This document shows, piece by piece, positions 15,134-23,571 of a stretch of 64,000 nucleotides of DNA. The position numbers and the translations under genes were made by a program. The number at the start of each line of letters is the position of its first letter. Within the stretch, counting starts at the first letter, position 1. The notes beneath the pieces are model-generated. The model searched no databases, had not been told where the DNA came from, and saw only the letters and a list, made by a program, of their open reading frames with translations. The stretch comes from Pseudomonadota bacterium (GTDB lineage Bacteria; Pseudomonadota; Alphaproteobacteria; Sneathiellales; Sneathiellaceae): positions 186,001 through 250,000 of the forward strand of contig JANSXH010000002.1 in the NCBI GenBank assembly GCA_024743055.1, in the 5' to 3' direction.

Positions 15134-15691
15134 ATGAGCATTAAGCGTCCCCCTGTCCCGACCTCTTCGGGAAAATGGCCTGTGACAATTACCTATCTCG
15201 AAATGACGGAACGGCCGACCCATGCGTCCCTGGCCTCCCCCGCCGCACCTCATGCCATCATCCGCGCGGAAAATCCGACGGTCTCTTTCTACCGCTATCT
15301 CTATGACACGGTCGGACGAGACTGGGCCTGGACGGATCGCAAGGTGATATCCGATGATGAGCTGAAAGACATTATTTCCAGCTCGAGCATCGAAATCTTT
15401 GTTCTATATATAAAAGGCGTTCCGGCTGGTTTTGCTGAACTTAACTTCACCAACCTGCCCGACGTCGTCGATCTCGCCTATTTTGGCATCATGCCGGAAT
15501 TTATCGGCATGCGCCTCGGCCCCTATCTTCTCGATTGGGCGATTGAAGAGGCCTGGCAGAAAGATCCCGCCAGAGTCACCGTGAATACCTGCACCCTCGA
15601 TCATCATAAAGCCCTGCCCATGTATCAACGCTTTGGATTTCAGCCGATCCGGCGCCGGGAAATCGAGATTGATCCGGTGGTGATTGACTGA
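15134..15691 (+). CDS. GNAT-family N-acetyltransferase
   Basis: A 185-residue protein with a GNAT core: VLYIKGVPAGFAELN, LAYFGIMPEFIGMRLGPYLL (acetyl-CoA pyrophosphate loop in a variant form) and LYQRFGF-like MYQRFGFQPI at the end. The acceptor is unknown. It starts five bases after the sulfurtransferase stop, so it ends the cysK-alaX-sseA unit. The N-terminal 45 residues look like an extra beta segment. Confidence 0.82.
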   Translation: MSIKRPPVPTSSGKWPVTITYLEMTERPTHASLASPAAPHAIIRAENPTVSFYRYLYDTVGRDWAWTDRKVISDDELKDIISSSSIEIFVLYIKGVPAGFAELNFTNLPDVVDLAYFGIMPEFIGMRLGPYLLDWAIEEAWQKDPARVTVNTCTLDHHKALPMYQRFGFQPIRRREIEIDPVVID

Positions 15692-15712
15692 TCACAACTG
15701 GGTGTAACAATG

Positions 15713-15739
15713 GGCTCTACCTTGACGACAGAGCCATAT
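15713..15739 (+). promoter_or_regulatory. inverted repeat over a possible -35 element
   Basis: GGCTCT (15713-15718) and AGAGCC (15730-15735) are perfect arms enclosing TTGACG (15722-15727), which resembles a -35 box. A weak -10-like TACTCT follows at 17 bases. It would drive the secreted-protein gene starting at 15795. Both promoter and operator are tentative. Confidence 0.3.
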
Positions 15740-15794
15740 GAATTTACTCTGATATGCAGGATGAAACTGACATCCAGCTATGGGAGTCGTACTC

Positions 15795-16613
15795 ATGACA
15801 CATTCTCACTTTCTTTCCCGTCTCAAGAAATCATCGATGCTCGCCCTGATCGCCAGCCCGCTTTTTGCAGGTGCAGTCGCAGCAGCGCCGCAAATCATGG
15901 CCGTCGCCTCGACGGACCTTGATGTTCCGGTCACCTGTGAAGGCGGCACCTGCAGTGTTGAGCTCAGCTCCATTTGCCTGCAGGAACATCGGGCCTCCCC
16001 GATCATCGGTACCGCCTATTATGTGCACGGCGATACCGGTTTCAAACTCACGGGTAAAACTGAGCAGGGCCAGGAAATCTCCCTATCTCATCTCGATCTG
16101 AAGATTGAAGCTGCCCGCGGCCACAACGCCATCAAGGTTGGGTTTCGCGAAGTGGATATCCGCAAATATGGCGAGATGTCGGTTCAAATCTCAGTGCCGG
16201 AGAATCTCTCCATCGTGCCGATGCCCATCGCCAATGACGTCAATCCACAAACTGATGATGATATCGCGGCTGCCACGGGGCCCATGCGCCAGCTGGCCAG
16301 CAGCATGATTGATCAGGACACGCGCAAACGGGACGCGGCGGAGCTGATCAACCAGACCATCAACCGCCTGCCCTGGCGCGGTCGGGCAACGGATGCCGAA
16401 CGTCAGGACGCCCTCGACGCCTATGGTGAAATCACCCGTACCTCCGGCTTTTCCTCCGGCGCCCGCAGCAATGCTGATGCGGTAATGAATGAATGTGAAA
16501 GCCGGACGGCCGCCGGCAGCCTGACATTACGGCAATGCCTCGGCAGCTGGCATGACAGGCTTGTCGGTAAGCTCAATACCAAATACTGGCAGCAACTGAA
16601 AACCGGCAGCTAA
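15795..16613 (+). CDS. secreted protein of unknown function
   Basis: ATG 15795 has GGGAG upstream. The product (272 residues) starts with a clear signal peptide: basic LSRLKKS, hydrophobic MLALIASPLFAGAVA, and an Ala-x-Ala cleavage region near AVAAAPQ. The mature part has two close cysteines in CEGGTCSVELSSIC, then a beta-rich domain, and a helical C-terminal part with ECESRT and LRQCLGSWHD. The cysteines suggest disulfides in the periplasm. I do not recognise the family. It stands alone, followed by a terminator. Confidence 0.7.
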   Translation: MTHSHFLSRLKKSSMLALIASPLFAGAVAAAPQIMAVASTDLDVPVTCEGGTCSVELSSICLQEHRASPIIGTAYYVHGDTGFKLTGKTEQGQEISLSHLDLKIEAARGHNAIKVGFREVDIRKYGEMSVQISVPENLSIVPMPIANDVNPQTDDDIAAATGPMRQLASSMIDQDTRKRDAAELINQTINRLPWRGRATDAERQDALDAYGEITRTSGFSSGARSNADAVMNECESRTAAGSLTLRQCLGSWHDRLVGKLNTKYWQQLKTGS

Positions 16614-16635
16614 CTTAATTTAGTTCAGACAAGCG

Positions 16636-16670
16636 AAAAGCCCGACGGTCCTCCCAACCGCCGGGCTTTC
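16636..16670. terminator. bidirectional intrinsic terminator
   Basis: AAAGCCCG (16637-16644) pairs with CGGGCTTT (16662-16669), extended by CGGT/ACCG with single bulges. It lies between the convergent secreted-protein gene and aapP and can serve both. Confidence 0.75.
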
Positions 16671-16693
16671 CATTCCCCCTCATTCAATCTTGA

Positions 16694-17464
16694 TCAGCCG
16701 TTATGCAGGATCTGGCTCAAGAACAGCTTGGTCCGGTCGCTCTGCGGATTATCGAAGAACTCCTGCGGTGGTGCCTGTTCGATGATCTCACCGGCATCCA
16801 TAAACAGAACCCGGTCAGCCACAGTCTTGGCGAAGCCCATTTCATGGGTCACGCAGATCATGGTCATACCTTCTTCGGCCAGGCTGATCATGGTATCAAG
16901 CACCTCTGAAATCATTTCCGGATCGAGGGCTGATGTCGGCTCATCAAACAGCATGATCCGCGGGTTCATGCAAAGCGAGCGGGCAATCGCCACACGCTGC
17001 TGCTGACCCCCGGAAAGCTGTCCCGGATATTTCAGCGCCTGTTCCGGGATCTTCACCCGTTCCAGGAACTTCATGGCGATCTCCTCGGCTTCCTCCTTGG
17101 GTGTCTTACGAACCCAGATTGGTGCCAGGGTGCAGTTTTCCAGAACTGTCAGATGCGGGAACAGATTAAAATGCTGGAAGACCATTCCCACCTCACGGCG
17201 GATCTCGTCGATCTTCTTCACATCATTGGTCAGTTCGATCCCATCGACAATAATCTGCCCTTGCTGATGCTCTTCCAGGCGATTGATGCAGCGGATCATC
17301 GTCGATTTACCGGACCCGGAAGGCCCGCAAACGACAATTTTCTCACCGCGCTCAACGCTGAGGTTGATATCTTTCAGGACATGGAACTCTCCATACCATT
17401 TATGCATCCCGATCAGCTGGATCGCGACATCTTCTACAACTTGAGTATTGGCAGCTTCACTCAT
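16694..17464 (-). CDS. aapP: general L-amino acid ABC transporter, ATP-binding protein
   Basis: A 256-residue ABC ATPase of the polar amino acid (GlnQ/HisP) class. Walker A is GPSGSGKST (47-55), the Q-loop is [13 protein letters not shown], the signature [13 protein letters not shown], Walker [13 protein letters not shown], and the H-loop VTHEMGFA. It powers uptake by the AapQM permeases with AapJ as the periplasmic receptor. It starts 12 bases after aapM and ends the operon. Aap systems import a broad range of L-amino acids and can also affect efflux. Confidence 0.93.
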   Translation of the reverse strand: MSEAANTQVVEDVAIQLIGMHKWYGEFHVLKDINLSVERGEKIVVCGPSGSGKSTMIRCINRLEEHQQGQIIVDGIELTNDVKKIDEIRREVGMVFQHFNLFPHLTVLENCTLAPIWVRKTPKEEAEEIAMKFLERVKIPEQALKYPGQLSGGQQQRVAIARSLCMNPRIMLFDEPTSALDPEMISEVLDTMISLAEEGMTMICVTHEMGFAKTVADRVLFMDAGEIIEQAPPQEFFDNPQSDRTKLFLSQILHNG

Positions 17465-17476
17465 ATTCCCTGCCTC

Positions 17477-18580
17477 CTATCTTTTGTGACCGGTGTGGAG
17501 TTTGTTCTCCAACCAGATGCTATAACGTGACATTCCAAAGCAGAAGACCCAGAACACTGCGGCAACGAAGACATACCCTTCGGTCGCCATCCCAAGCCAT
17601 TCCTTATCCGTGGTACCTGCTTTAACAACACTCAACAGGTCCAACAGTCCAATAATCAACACCAGGGTCGTATCCTTGAACAGGCCGATGAAGGTGTTGA
17701 CGATGGACGGAATGGAGATCTTCAAGGCTTGCGGCAGAATAATCAGCCCCATGGCTTTCCAATATCCCAGGCCCAATGAATTTGCAGCTTCCATCTGCCC
17801 TTTCGGGATCGCCTGCAAACCACCACGGACCACTTCCGCCATATAGGCAGCCGAGAACAGTGACATGCCGACGAGAGCTCTGACGAGCTTGTCGAAATTC
17901 ACGCCTTCGGGCAAGAACAACGGCAGCATAACCGACGCCATGAACAGCACCGTGATCAATGGGACGCCACGGATCAGCTCAATAAAGCCGACACATAACA
18001 GCCGTACTACGGGCATCTCCGATCGTCGTCCCAATGCCAGTACAATCCCGAGCGGTAAAGCCACAAAGATCGATACGGAAGCTAGGACGAGGGTCAGGAA
18101 CAATCCACCCCATTCAGATGTTTCCACCTGAGTGAGACCGAAAGTCCCGCCATAGAATAGGAAGTAACAGACAATCGGATATATGGCGAACATATAGATC
18201 GCTGCCCATTTCTTGTTCTTGAACCAGTCGGACAAGACCATGAACAAACCAATGGCCCCCAGGATATAGCCGACATCTACCCGCCAACGATCTTCGACTG
18301 GATAGAAGCCGTACATGTTCTGACCAAAGCGAGCCTTGATGAAGACCCAGCAGGCGCCTGTTCCTGTACAATCATCTCTTGTCTCACCTGCAAAGTTCGC
18401 ATTTATAAACGCGTAGCTTATCAGACCGCTCAAGGCCGAATAGGCGATATAAATGGAGACAACCGTCAGGACAATGTTCAAGGGAGTGGAGAACAGGTTC
18501 TCCCGCATCCAACCAATAACACCCGTTTGCGATACCGGGGGCGGCATATCTGGATGACGTTCTGTTTTTACTATTGCCAT
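17477..18580 (-). CDS. aapM: general L-amino acid ABC transporter, permease AapM
   Basis: ATG 18580 (MAIVKTERHPDMPP) has a GAGAGGTAAG ribosome site. The 367-residue product has several membrane segments and the ABC permease EAA loop (EAANSLGLGYWKAMGLIILPQ). The periplasmic insert rich in Cys/Thr (DDCTGTGACWVFIKARFGQN) is typical of AapM. The HisM-type domain occupies the C-terminal half. It lies one base after aapQ, so the two permeases are translationally coupled. Confidence 0.92.
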   Translation of the reverse strand: MAIVKTERHPDMPPPVSQTGVIGWMRENLFSTPLNIVLTVVSIYIAYSALSGLISYAFINANFAGETRDDCTGTGACWVFIKARFGQNMYGFYPVEDRWRVDVGYILGAIGLFMVLSDWFKNKKWAAIYMFAIYPIVCYFLFYGGTFGLTQVETSEWGGLFLTLVLASVSIFVALPLGIVLALGRRSEMPVVRLLCVGFIELIRGVPLITVLFMASVMLPLFLPEGVNFDKLVRALVGMSLFSAAYMAEVVRGGLQAIPKGQMEAANSLGLGYWKAMGLIILPQALKISIPSIVNTFIGLFKDTTLVLIIGLLDLLSVVKAGTTDKEWLGMATEGYVFVAAVFWVFCFGMSRYSIWLENKLHTGHKR

Positions 18581-18581
18581 C

Positions 18582-19772
18582 TTACCTCTCCACCAATGCA
18601 ATGCGTTTGTTGTACCAGTTCATGAACATGGAAATGATCAAACTGATGGATAGATAGAACAGCATGGTAATACCGATCACCTCAATGGCCTGCCCGGTCT
18701 GGTTCAAGGATGTCCCAGCAAAAATAGCCGTGATATCCGCGTAGCCGATGGCTGTTGCCAAGGATGAGTTCTTGACCAGGTTCAAATACTGACTTGTCAG
18801 TGGCGGGACGATCACCCGAAGAGCCTGGGGCAGGATTACCAGTCGCATGGTTCTGCTCGGCCGAATGCCAAGTGAATGGGCAGCCTCAGTCTGGCCGTGG
18901 CTGACCGAGTTGATGCCTGAACGGACAATCTCCGCAATAAAGGCACCCGTATACACGGCAAGTCCGATCAACAAAGCAAGAAACTCCGGCTCCAGCGCCC
19001 AGCCACCGCTTATATTGAAGCGACCAAGTGTCGGCGAACCAATGTCATAGGGTAGCCCCATAACAAATGCGGCGATAACCGGTAACGCGATGAACACGCC
19101 CAAACCAGCCCAGAAAACCGGAAATGTTTCACCTGTCAAATCCTGACGCTTGCGGGCCCATTTTCCGATCGCAACCCAAAGAACGATTGCGACAAGCATG
19201 GCGACCGGAATCAGCCAGAAACCAGATGTCGGTATGATACTCGGGAAATAAATTCCGCGGTTATTGATCAGAAAACTTTCGCCTAAGGTGAAGCTGTTTT
19301 TAACTAACGGCATAACCCCGAGAACAGCGAAATACCAGAATAGCAGCTGCACCAGCAGCGGGATGTTTCGAACGACCTCGATGTAAACGGCGGCAATTTT
19401 ATTGACGACCCAGTTCTTTGACAAACGCAGGACACCAAAGACAAACCCGATAATTGTTGCGAGGAAGATGCCGGATAGCGACACGGCGAGGGTATTGATA
19501 ATACCAATAAGAAGAACATCGAAATGGGTCGATGTCTGGCTGCTATAGTCCATTAACAGGACGATGCCAATGCCAAATCCCGAAGGCTGGCTCAGAAAAC
19601 CAAATCCGGACGCGATCCCGCGTTTTTCCAGATTTACGGCTGTATTATGCCCAACATAGGCAACGAAAGCGACAAATATTGCAATGACAAGTACTTGATA
19701 TATGACGGCCCGAACTCTCGGATCTCGTAACTTGCTATCTCCCGCTCCCAGACCTTGTACGTCAGTGGTCAT
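18582..19772 (-). CDS. aapQ: general L-amino acid ABC transporter, permease AapQ
   Basis: A 396-residue inner-membrane permease with about eight predicted membrane segments. The N-terminal half has GFGFLSQPSGFGIG, a segment recognisable in AapQ/BztB proteins; the C-terminal half has the permease loop TEAAHSLGIRPSRTMRLVIL. It pairs with AapM. The gene is separated from aapJ by a strong hairpin, which may lower permease expression compared with the binding protein. Confidence 0.92.
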   Translation of the reverse strand: MTTDVQGLGAGDSKLRDPRVRAVIYQVLVIAIFVAFVAYVGHNTAVNLEKRGIASGFGFLSQPSGFGIGIVLLMDYSSQTSTHFDVLLIGIINTLAVSLSGIFLATIIGFVFGVLRLSKNWVVNKIAAVYIEVVRNIPLLVQLLFWYFAVLGVMPLVKNSFTLGESFLINNRGIYFPSIIPTSGFWLIPVAMLVAIVLWVAIGKWARKRQDLTGETFPVFWAGLGVFIALPVIAAFVMGLPYDIGSPTLGRFNISGGWALEPEFLALLIGLAVYTGAFIAEIVRSGINSVSHGQTEAAHSLGIRPSRTMRLVILPQALRVIVPPLTSQYLNLVKNSSLATAIGYADITAIFAGTSLNQTGQAIEVIGITMLFYLSISLIISMFMNWYNKRIALVER

Positions 19773-19820
19773 GAGACGCTCCCCTTCATGCGATAAGAAA
19801 TACTAGTTAGTAAAAAAGCA

Positions 19821-19861
19821 AAAAGAGTGCATGTCTCCCTGTTATGGACATGCACTCTTTT
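19821..19861 (-). terminator. 15-bp perfect hairpin between aapJ and aapQ
   Basis: Arms at 19821-19835 and 19847-19861 (core GAGTGCATGTC) are perfectly complementary over 15 bases with an 11-base loop. On the minus strand the stem ends in a U-run (CTCTTTTTGCTTTTTT). It fits a leaky terminator or mRNA-stabilising hairpin that lets aapJ be made in excess. Confidence 0.75.
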
Positions 19862-19880
19862 CTATAGCTACTAACCTATC

Positions 19881-20897
19881 TTAGCGCATTGGAGGAGAGT
19901 AAAGGATACCACCTTTATTCCACTGGGCGTTCAAGCCCCGAGCAATATTAAGAGGGGTTCCCTCTCCAAGATGCTTGGAGAAACTCTCGCCGTAGTTACC
20001 AACCATGGTCACAATGTTATAGGCAAAGGCTTTATCCAAACCCAGCTGCTCACCAAGATCGCCTGACTTACCGAGAATACGCTGGATACCAGGATTCTTG
20101 GTGTTAGCCAAAAGGTCTGCTGCGTTTGCAGAAGTGATGTTGTGCTCTTCGGTAGCGATCATTGCGTTCAATGTCCAACGAGCGATATCACCCCACTGGT
20201 TGTCGCCATGGCGAACAAGCGGGCCGAGAGGCTCTTTGGAAATGATTTCCGGAAGAACGATATGCTCTTCTGGGTTAGCAATAACGGAGCGCTGAGCATA
20301 CAGGCCGGACTGGTCAGTGGTGTACACGTCACAGGTATCCTGCATATAAGCTTCACGGACTTCGTCAGCTGTATCGAAAAGAACTGAATCATATTTCATG
20401 CCATTGGCTGTGAAATAGTCCGCGAGGTTGAGCTCAGTAGTTGTACCAGACTGCAAGCAGACCCGTGCACCGTCAAGCTCGAGAGCGGATTTAACGCCCA
20501 AAGATTTGCGGACCATGAAGCCCTGGCCGTCATAATAGTTCACACCAACAAACTCAAAACCGAGATTTACGTCACGGCTGAGGGTCCAGGTTGTATTCCG
20601 GGCCAATACATCGATTTCACCGGACTGAAGAGCCGTGAAACGCTCTTTCGCGGTGGTCGGAGTATATTTGACTTTGTCGGGATCACCAAAGATGGCTGCA
20701 GACATTGAGCGGCAGAAATCGACATCGAAGCCCTGCCACTTACCATCGTTATCTGGAGCGGCAAAGCCGGCAAGACCCGTGGTTACACCACATTGGATAA
20801 AGCCTTTCGCTTTCACATCGTCCAGAGTTCCAGCTGTTGCTGACGTTGCCATAACTGTAGCTGTGGCCGCGATAGCAATAAAGCTCGCTTTTTTCAT
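19881..20897 (-). CDS. aapJ: general L-amino acid ABC transporter, substrate-binding protein
   Basis: ATG 20897 has AGGAAGG upstream; 338 residues. A signal peptide MKKASFIAIAATATVMATSA precedes TAGTLDDVKAKGFIQCGV. The type-2 periplasmic binding fold shows GLAGFAAPDNDGKWQGFDVD, the family signature around the ligand site, and TPTTAKERFTALQSGEIDVL. It captures L-amino acids in the periplasm and delivers them to AapQM. First gene of the operon; the upstream region has palindromes and may be controlled by nitrogen or amino-acid status. Confidence 0.94.
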   Translation of the reverse strand: MKKASFIAIAATATVMATSATAGTLDDVKAKGFIQCGVTTGLAGFAAPDNDGKWQGFDVDFCRSMSAAIFGDPDKVKYTPTTAKERFTALQSGEIDVLARNTTWTLSRDVNLGFEFVGVNYYDGQGFMVRKSLGVKSALELDGARVCLQSGTTTELNLADYFTANGMKYDSVLFDTADEVREAYMQDTCDVYTTDQSGLYAQRSVIANPEEHIVLPEIISKEPLGPLVRHGDNQWGDIARWTLNAMIATEEHNITSANAADLLANTKNPGIQRILGKSGDLGEQLGLDKAFAYNIVTMVGNYGESFSKHLGEGTPLNIARGLNAQWNKGGILYSPPMR

Positions 20898-20933
20898 AAA
20901 ATACCCTTCCTGTCTATTTTCTGTTTGTAACAC

Positions 20934-20953
20934 ATGCCTTTACACCCAGGCAT
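20934..20953 (-). repeat. inverted repeat ATGCCT-N8-AGGCAT in the aapJ leader
   Basis: Six-base perfect arms lie 37 bases upstream of the aapJ start. It may be an operator half-site pair or a small 5'-leader hairpin. Confidence 0.35.
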
Positions 20954-20977
20954 TTATCCGTGTGCCCTTATTTTTGG

Positions 20978-20989
20978 ACACTTAAGTGT
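20978..20989. promoter_or_regulatory. 12-bp palindrome ACACTTAAGTGT upstream of aapJ
   Basis: A perfect palindrome about 80 bases before the aapJ ATG. It does not match the NtrC consensus (TGCACC-N5-GGTGCA). An operator for a dimeric regulator of aap is possible. Confidence 0.35.
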
Positions 20990-21201
20990 AACAAATCGTA
21001 CATCAAGATCGCACAATCGAGATGTAACGTTCCCTGCGACGATAATATTTTTGTCCTGCCCGTCAACGTAAAAATTTTAGTTTCATGTGAAGTTTTTTCT
21101 TGCATTCCACGGAAGAGTGAAATTTTTTACCCTTCCAACTTGGCGTTGCTTCCTATATTCAACGGGAACAAAAAGCCGCTCATAATCGGAAAAAATATCA
21201 C

Positions 21202-22377
21202 ATGAAAGATGAAACCAAACTGGTCGTAGCTGGCCGTGATCCGGAAGCAAATTTTGGCATTGTAAATGCACCGGTCTATCACGCATCGACGGTTCTTTAC
21301 CCAAGCCTGGAAGCCCTAAAAGACACCATGGCCGCAAGGTCGCGAGGAGAGCGAGTGGTTTCCTATGGTCGCAAGGGGACGCCGACGACCTGGTCGCTTG
21401 AAGATGCTGTTGCGGAAGTGGAAGGCGGATACCGAACTGCTGTGTTTCCGTCCGGCCTCGCGGCCTGTGCCCACGCCATGATGGCATATGTATCACCAGG
21501 CGATCATGTCCTGATGACAGACAGCGTATATTCACCAAGTCGAAGTTTCTGTGACAATGTACTAAAACGCTATGGAATTGAGGTCACCTTTTATGATCCG
21601 CTGATCGGGGCGGGAATCGCTGAACTGATCCGGCCGAATACAAAAATATTGTATGTTGAAGCACCAGGATCTCAGACCTTCGAAATGCAGGATATCCCTA
21701 CGTTATCGGAAATTGCCCATACAAAAGGGGCGATCGTGATGATGGACAATACCTGGGCCTCCCCACTGTTCTTCAAACCCTTTAAGCATGGCGTGGATGT
21801 ATCCATTCAGGCGGGCACCAAATATATTGTCGGGCATTCCGATGTCATGATGGGTACAGTAACCACCAACAAGGAAAATTGGGACCAGTTGCAGGCGGCA
21901 ACTGATGTTTGGGGACAAACGGCAGGACCGGATGATGTCTATCTGGCGCAGCGAGGTATGCGCACCCTATCAGTTCGATTGCAGCAGCATATGGCAAACA
22001 GCATTGCTGTCGCCGAATGGCTGAAAGGTCGTAACGAAGTGCATTCTGTTCTTCATCCTGCCCTGCCAGATGATCCAGGACACTCAATTTGGAAGCGGGA
22101 TTTCCTAGGTGCCTCAGGCTTGTTTTCTTTCCAGCTTAAATCCGTCTCCATGGAGGCCGTTGCCGCCTTCATGGATGATCTGGAATTGTTCGGAATGGGT
22201 TATTCATGGGGAGGGTATGAGAGCCTCGTAGTTTATGCCGATCCTTCCAGTTACCGGACTGTAAATCAGTGGGATAATACGAATCCGCTTATCAGGTTGC
22301 ATATTGGGCTGGAAGCTGTTGATGATCTGATTGCGGACCTTGAGGACGGATTTAAGCGTCTAAATGCGACAAAATAG
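21202..22377 (+). CDS. metC: cystathionine beta-lyase
   Basis: A Cys/Met-metabolism PLP enzyme of 391 residues. It splits cystathionine into homocysteine, pyruvate and ammonia. The PLP lysine is Lys207 in QAGTKYIVGHSDVMMG; VMMDNTWASPLFF holds the PLP-ring Asp, and SYGRKGTPT and FPSGLAA hold phosphate-binding residues. The GYSWGGYESL segment is the MetC form. It starts a plus-strand run with hisI and modBC, though a 100-base structured gap separates them. Confidence 0.92.
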   Translation: MKDETKLVVAGRDPEANFGIVNAPVYHASTVLYPSLEALKDTMAARSRGERVVSYGRKGTPTTWSLEDAVAEVEGGYRTAVFPSGLAACAHAMMAYVSPGDHVLMTDSVYSPSRSFCDNVLKRYGIEVTFYDPLIGAGIAELIRPNTKILYVEAPGSQTFEMQDIPTLSEIAHTKGAIVMMDNTWASPLFFKPFKHGVDVSIQAGTKYIVGHSDVMMGTVTTNKENWDQLQAATDVWGQTAGPDDVYLAQRGMRTLSVRLQQHMANSIAVAEWLKGRNEVHSVLHPALPDDPGHSIWKRDFLGASGLFSFQLKSVSMEAVAAFMDDLELFGMGYSWGGYESLVVYADPSSYRTVNQWDNTNPLIRLHIGLEAVDDLIADLEDGFKRLNATK

Positions 22378-22398
22378 GTAAAATTTTGCGAATCACCT

Positions 22399-22441
22399 TG
22401 AGAATTAATGCTAAGGAATAGCGTTAACAGCTTGATTCTCA
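22399..22441 (+). repeat. two-stem hairpin between metC and hisI
   Basis: Outer arms TGAGAAT (22399-22405) and ATTCTCA (22435-22441) enclose an inner seven-pair stem AATGCTA/TAGCGTT with an AGGAA loop. No U-run follows, so it may be the metC 3' end or a hisI leader. Confidence 0.5.
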
Positions 22442-22477
22442 TTCTGATTATTAGAAATTTCAAATTTAGGGCTTGTT

Positions 22478-22879
22478 ATGAAAACAGACTTCTTGAGCCA
22501 GATCGCCTTTGATTCAAATGGGCTTGTCCCCGCTATCGCCCAACAGCATGATAGCGGCGAAGTTCTTATGATGGCTTGGATGAACAAGGATGCCGTTCTG
22601 GAAACCCTCGATACGGGCCAAGTCTGTTACTGGTCCCGCTCCCGTCAATCGCTATGGCGCAAGGGGGAAACTTCCGGCCATGTTCAGGCGCTAAAGGATT
22701 TCAGAATCGACTGCGATGGGGACACCCTGTTGCTGTTAGTGGACCAGACAGGCGTGGCCTGCCATACGGGGCGCCATAATTGTTTCTTCACCGCCATACG
22801 TGATAGCCAGGCTGAGATTATTAGCGATGTAGAAGTATCCCCTGAGGATATGTACGGAATTCCCGCAGAGGATCGCTGA
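22478..22879 (+). CDS. hisI: phosphoribosyl-AMP cyclohydrolase
   Basis: A monofunctional HisI (133 residues), histidine step 3, opening the purine ring of phosphoribosyl-AMP. The metal and catalytic segments are intact: [19 protein letters not shown] and the DCDGDTLL plus [11 protein letters not shown] region with the zinc cysteines. The HisE pyrophosphatase is not fused and not in the window. It is two bases before modB, so it may be cotranscribed with the transporter although the functions are unrelated. Confidence 0.94.
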   Translation: MKTDFLSQIAFDSNGLVPAIAQQHDSGEVLMMAWMNKDAVLETLDTGQVCYWSRSRQSLWRKGETSGHVQALKDFRIDCDGDTLLLLVDQTGVACHTGRHNCFFTAIRDSQAEIISDVEVSPEDMYGIPAEDR

Positions 22880-22881
22880 TT

Positions 22882-23571
22882 ATGTCAGAGGCAGAGATCG
22901 GCATCGTACTTCTCTCTCTGAAAGTTGCGATCTGGTGCGTCATTGTCTCCTTACCGCCCGCGCTGTTGATCGGCTGGCTTCTCGCCCGCCGTGAATTTTA
23001 CGGCAAAACCCTTGTGAATGTATTAGTACATTTACCTCTGGTAATGCCGCCGGTAGTTGTTGGCTATATCCTGCTGGTGACCCTTGGAAAGCGCGGTTTC
23101 ATCGGAAGCTGGCTGTTCGATACATTCGGTATCTCCTTGATATTCAACTGGAAAGGCGTTGTCGTAGCGACGGCCGTTATGGCCTTTCCGCTAATTGTAA
23201 GGGCTATCCGCCAAGCCATAGAAGCCGTCGATCAGAATCTTGAGACGGCTGCTCTCACTCTTGGGCGATCTCCGGCACTCGTCTTTTTGACCATTACTCT
23301 ACCACTTATATTGCCGGGTATTCTTGCGGGAGCCACTCTGGGCTTTGCGCGTGCCCTTGGGGAATTTGGAGCAACGATTACTTTTGTGTCCAACATCCCG
23401 GGAGAAACTCAAACCTTACCTTTGGCCATCTACTCCCTTCTGCAGGTGCCCAATGGAGAAGAAATGGCCTTAAGGTTGGTAATTCTGTCAGCTCTGCTGG
23501 CGTTTCTGGCAATTGCCCTTTCAGAATGGCTGGCTCGCCGTTCGATTAAAGGTCTCGAGAGTCGCGCCTGA
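22882..23571 (+). CDS. modB: molybdate ABC transporter permease
   Basis: A 229-residue inner-membrane permease with about five or six membrane segments. PPVVVGYILLVTLGKRGFIG and the EAA loop ETAALTLGRSPALVFLTITL, then GFARALGEFGATITFVSNIP, are diagnostic of ModB. It overlaps modC by one base. The periplasmic receptor gene modA is not adjacent; the receptor must come from elsewhere or the system differs. Confidence 0.92.
   Translation: MSEAEIGIVLLSLKVAIWCVIVSLPPALLIGWLLARREFYGKTLVNVLVHLPLVMPPVVVGYILLVTLGKRGFIGSWLFDTFGISLIFNWKGVVVATAVMAFPLIVRAIRQAIEAVDQNLETAALTLGRSPALVFLTITLPLILPGILAGATLGFARALGEFGATITFVSNIPGETQTLPLAIYSLLQVPNGEEMALRLVILSALLAFLAIALSEWLARRSIKGLESRA

Larger units (their letters stand above)
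20898..21201. other. divergent aapJ-metC control region
   Basis: These 304 bases carry no gene. They must hold promoters for aapJ (minus) and metC (plus). Two symmetric elements are visible: ATGCCT-N8-AGGCAT at 20934-20953 and the palindrome at 20978-20989. The part next to metC is AT-rich. I found no convincing SAM riboswitch. Confidence 0.5.

Noticed and set aside
21000..21201. SAM riboswitch before metC
   Set aside because: No conserved SAM-II core or pseudoknot could be found in the AT-rich leader.
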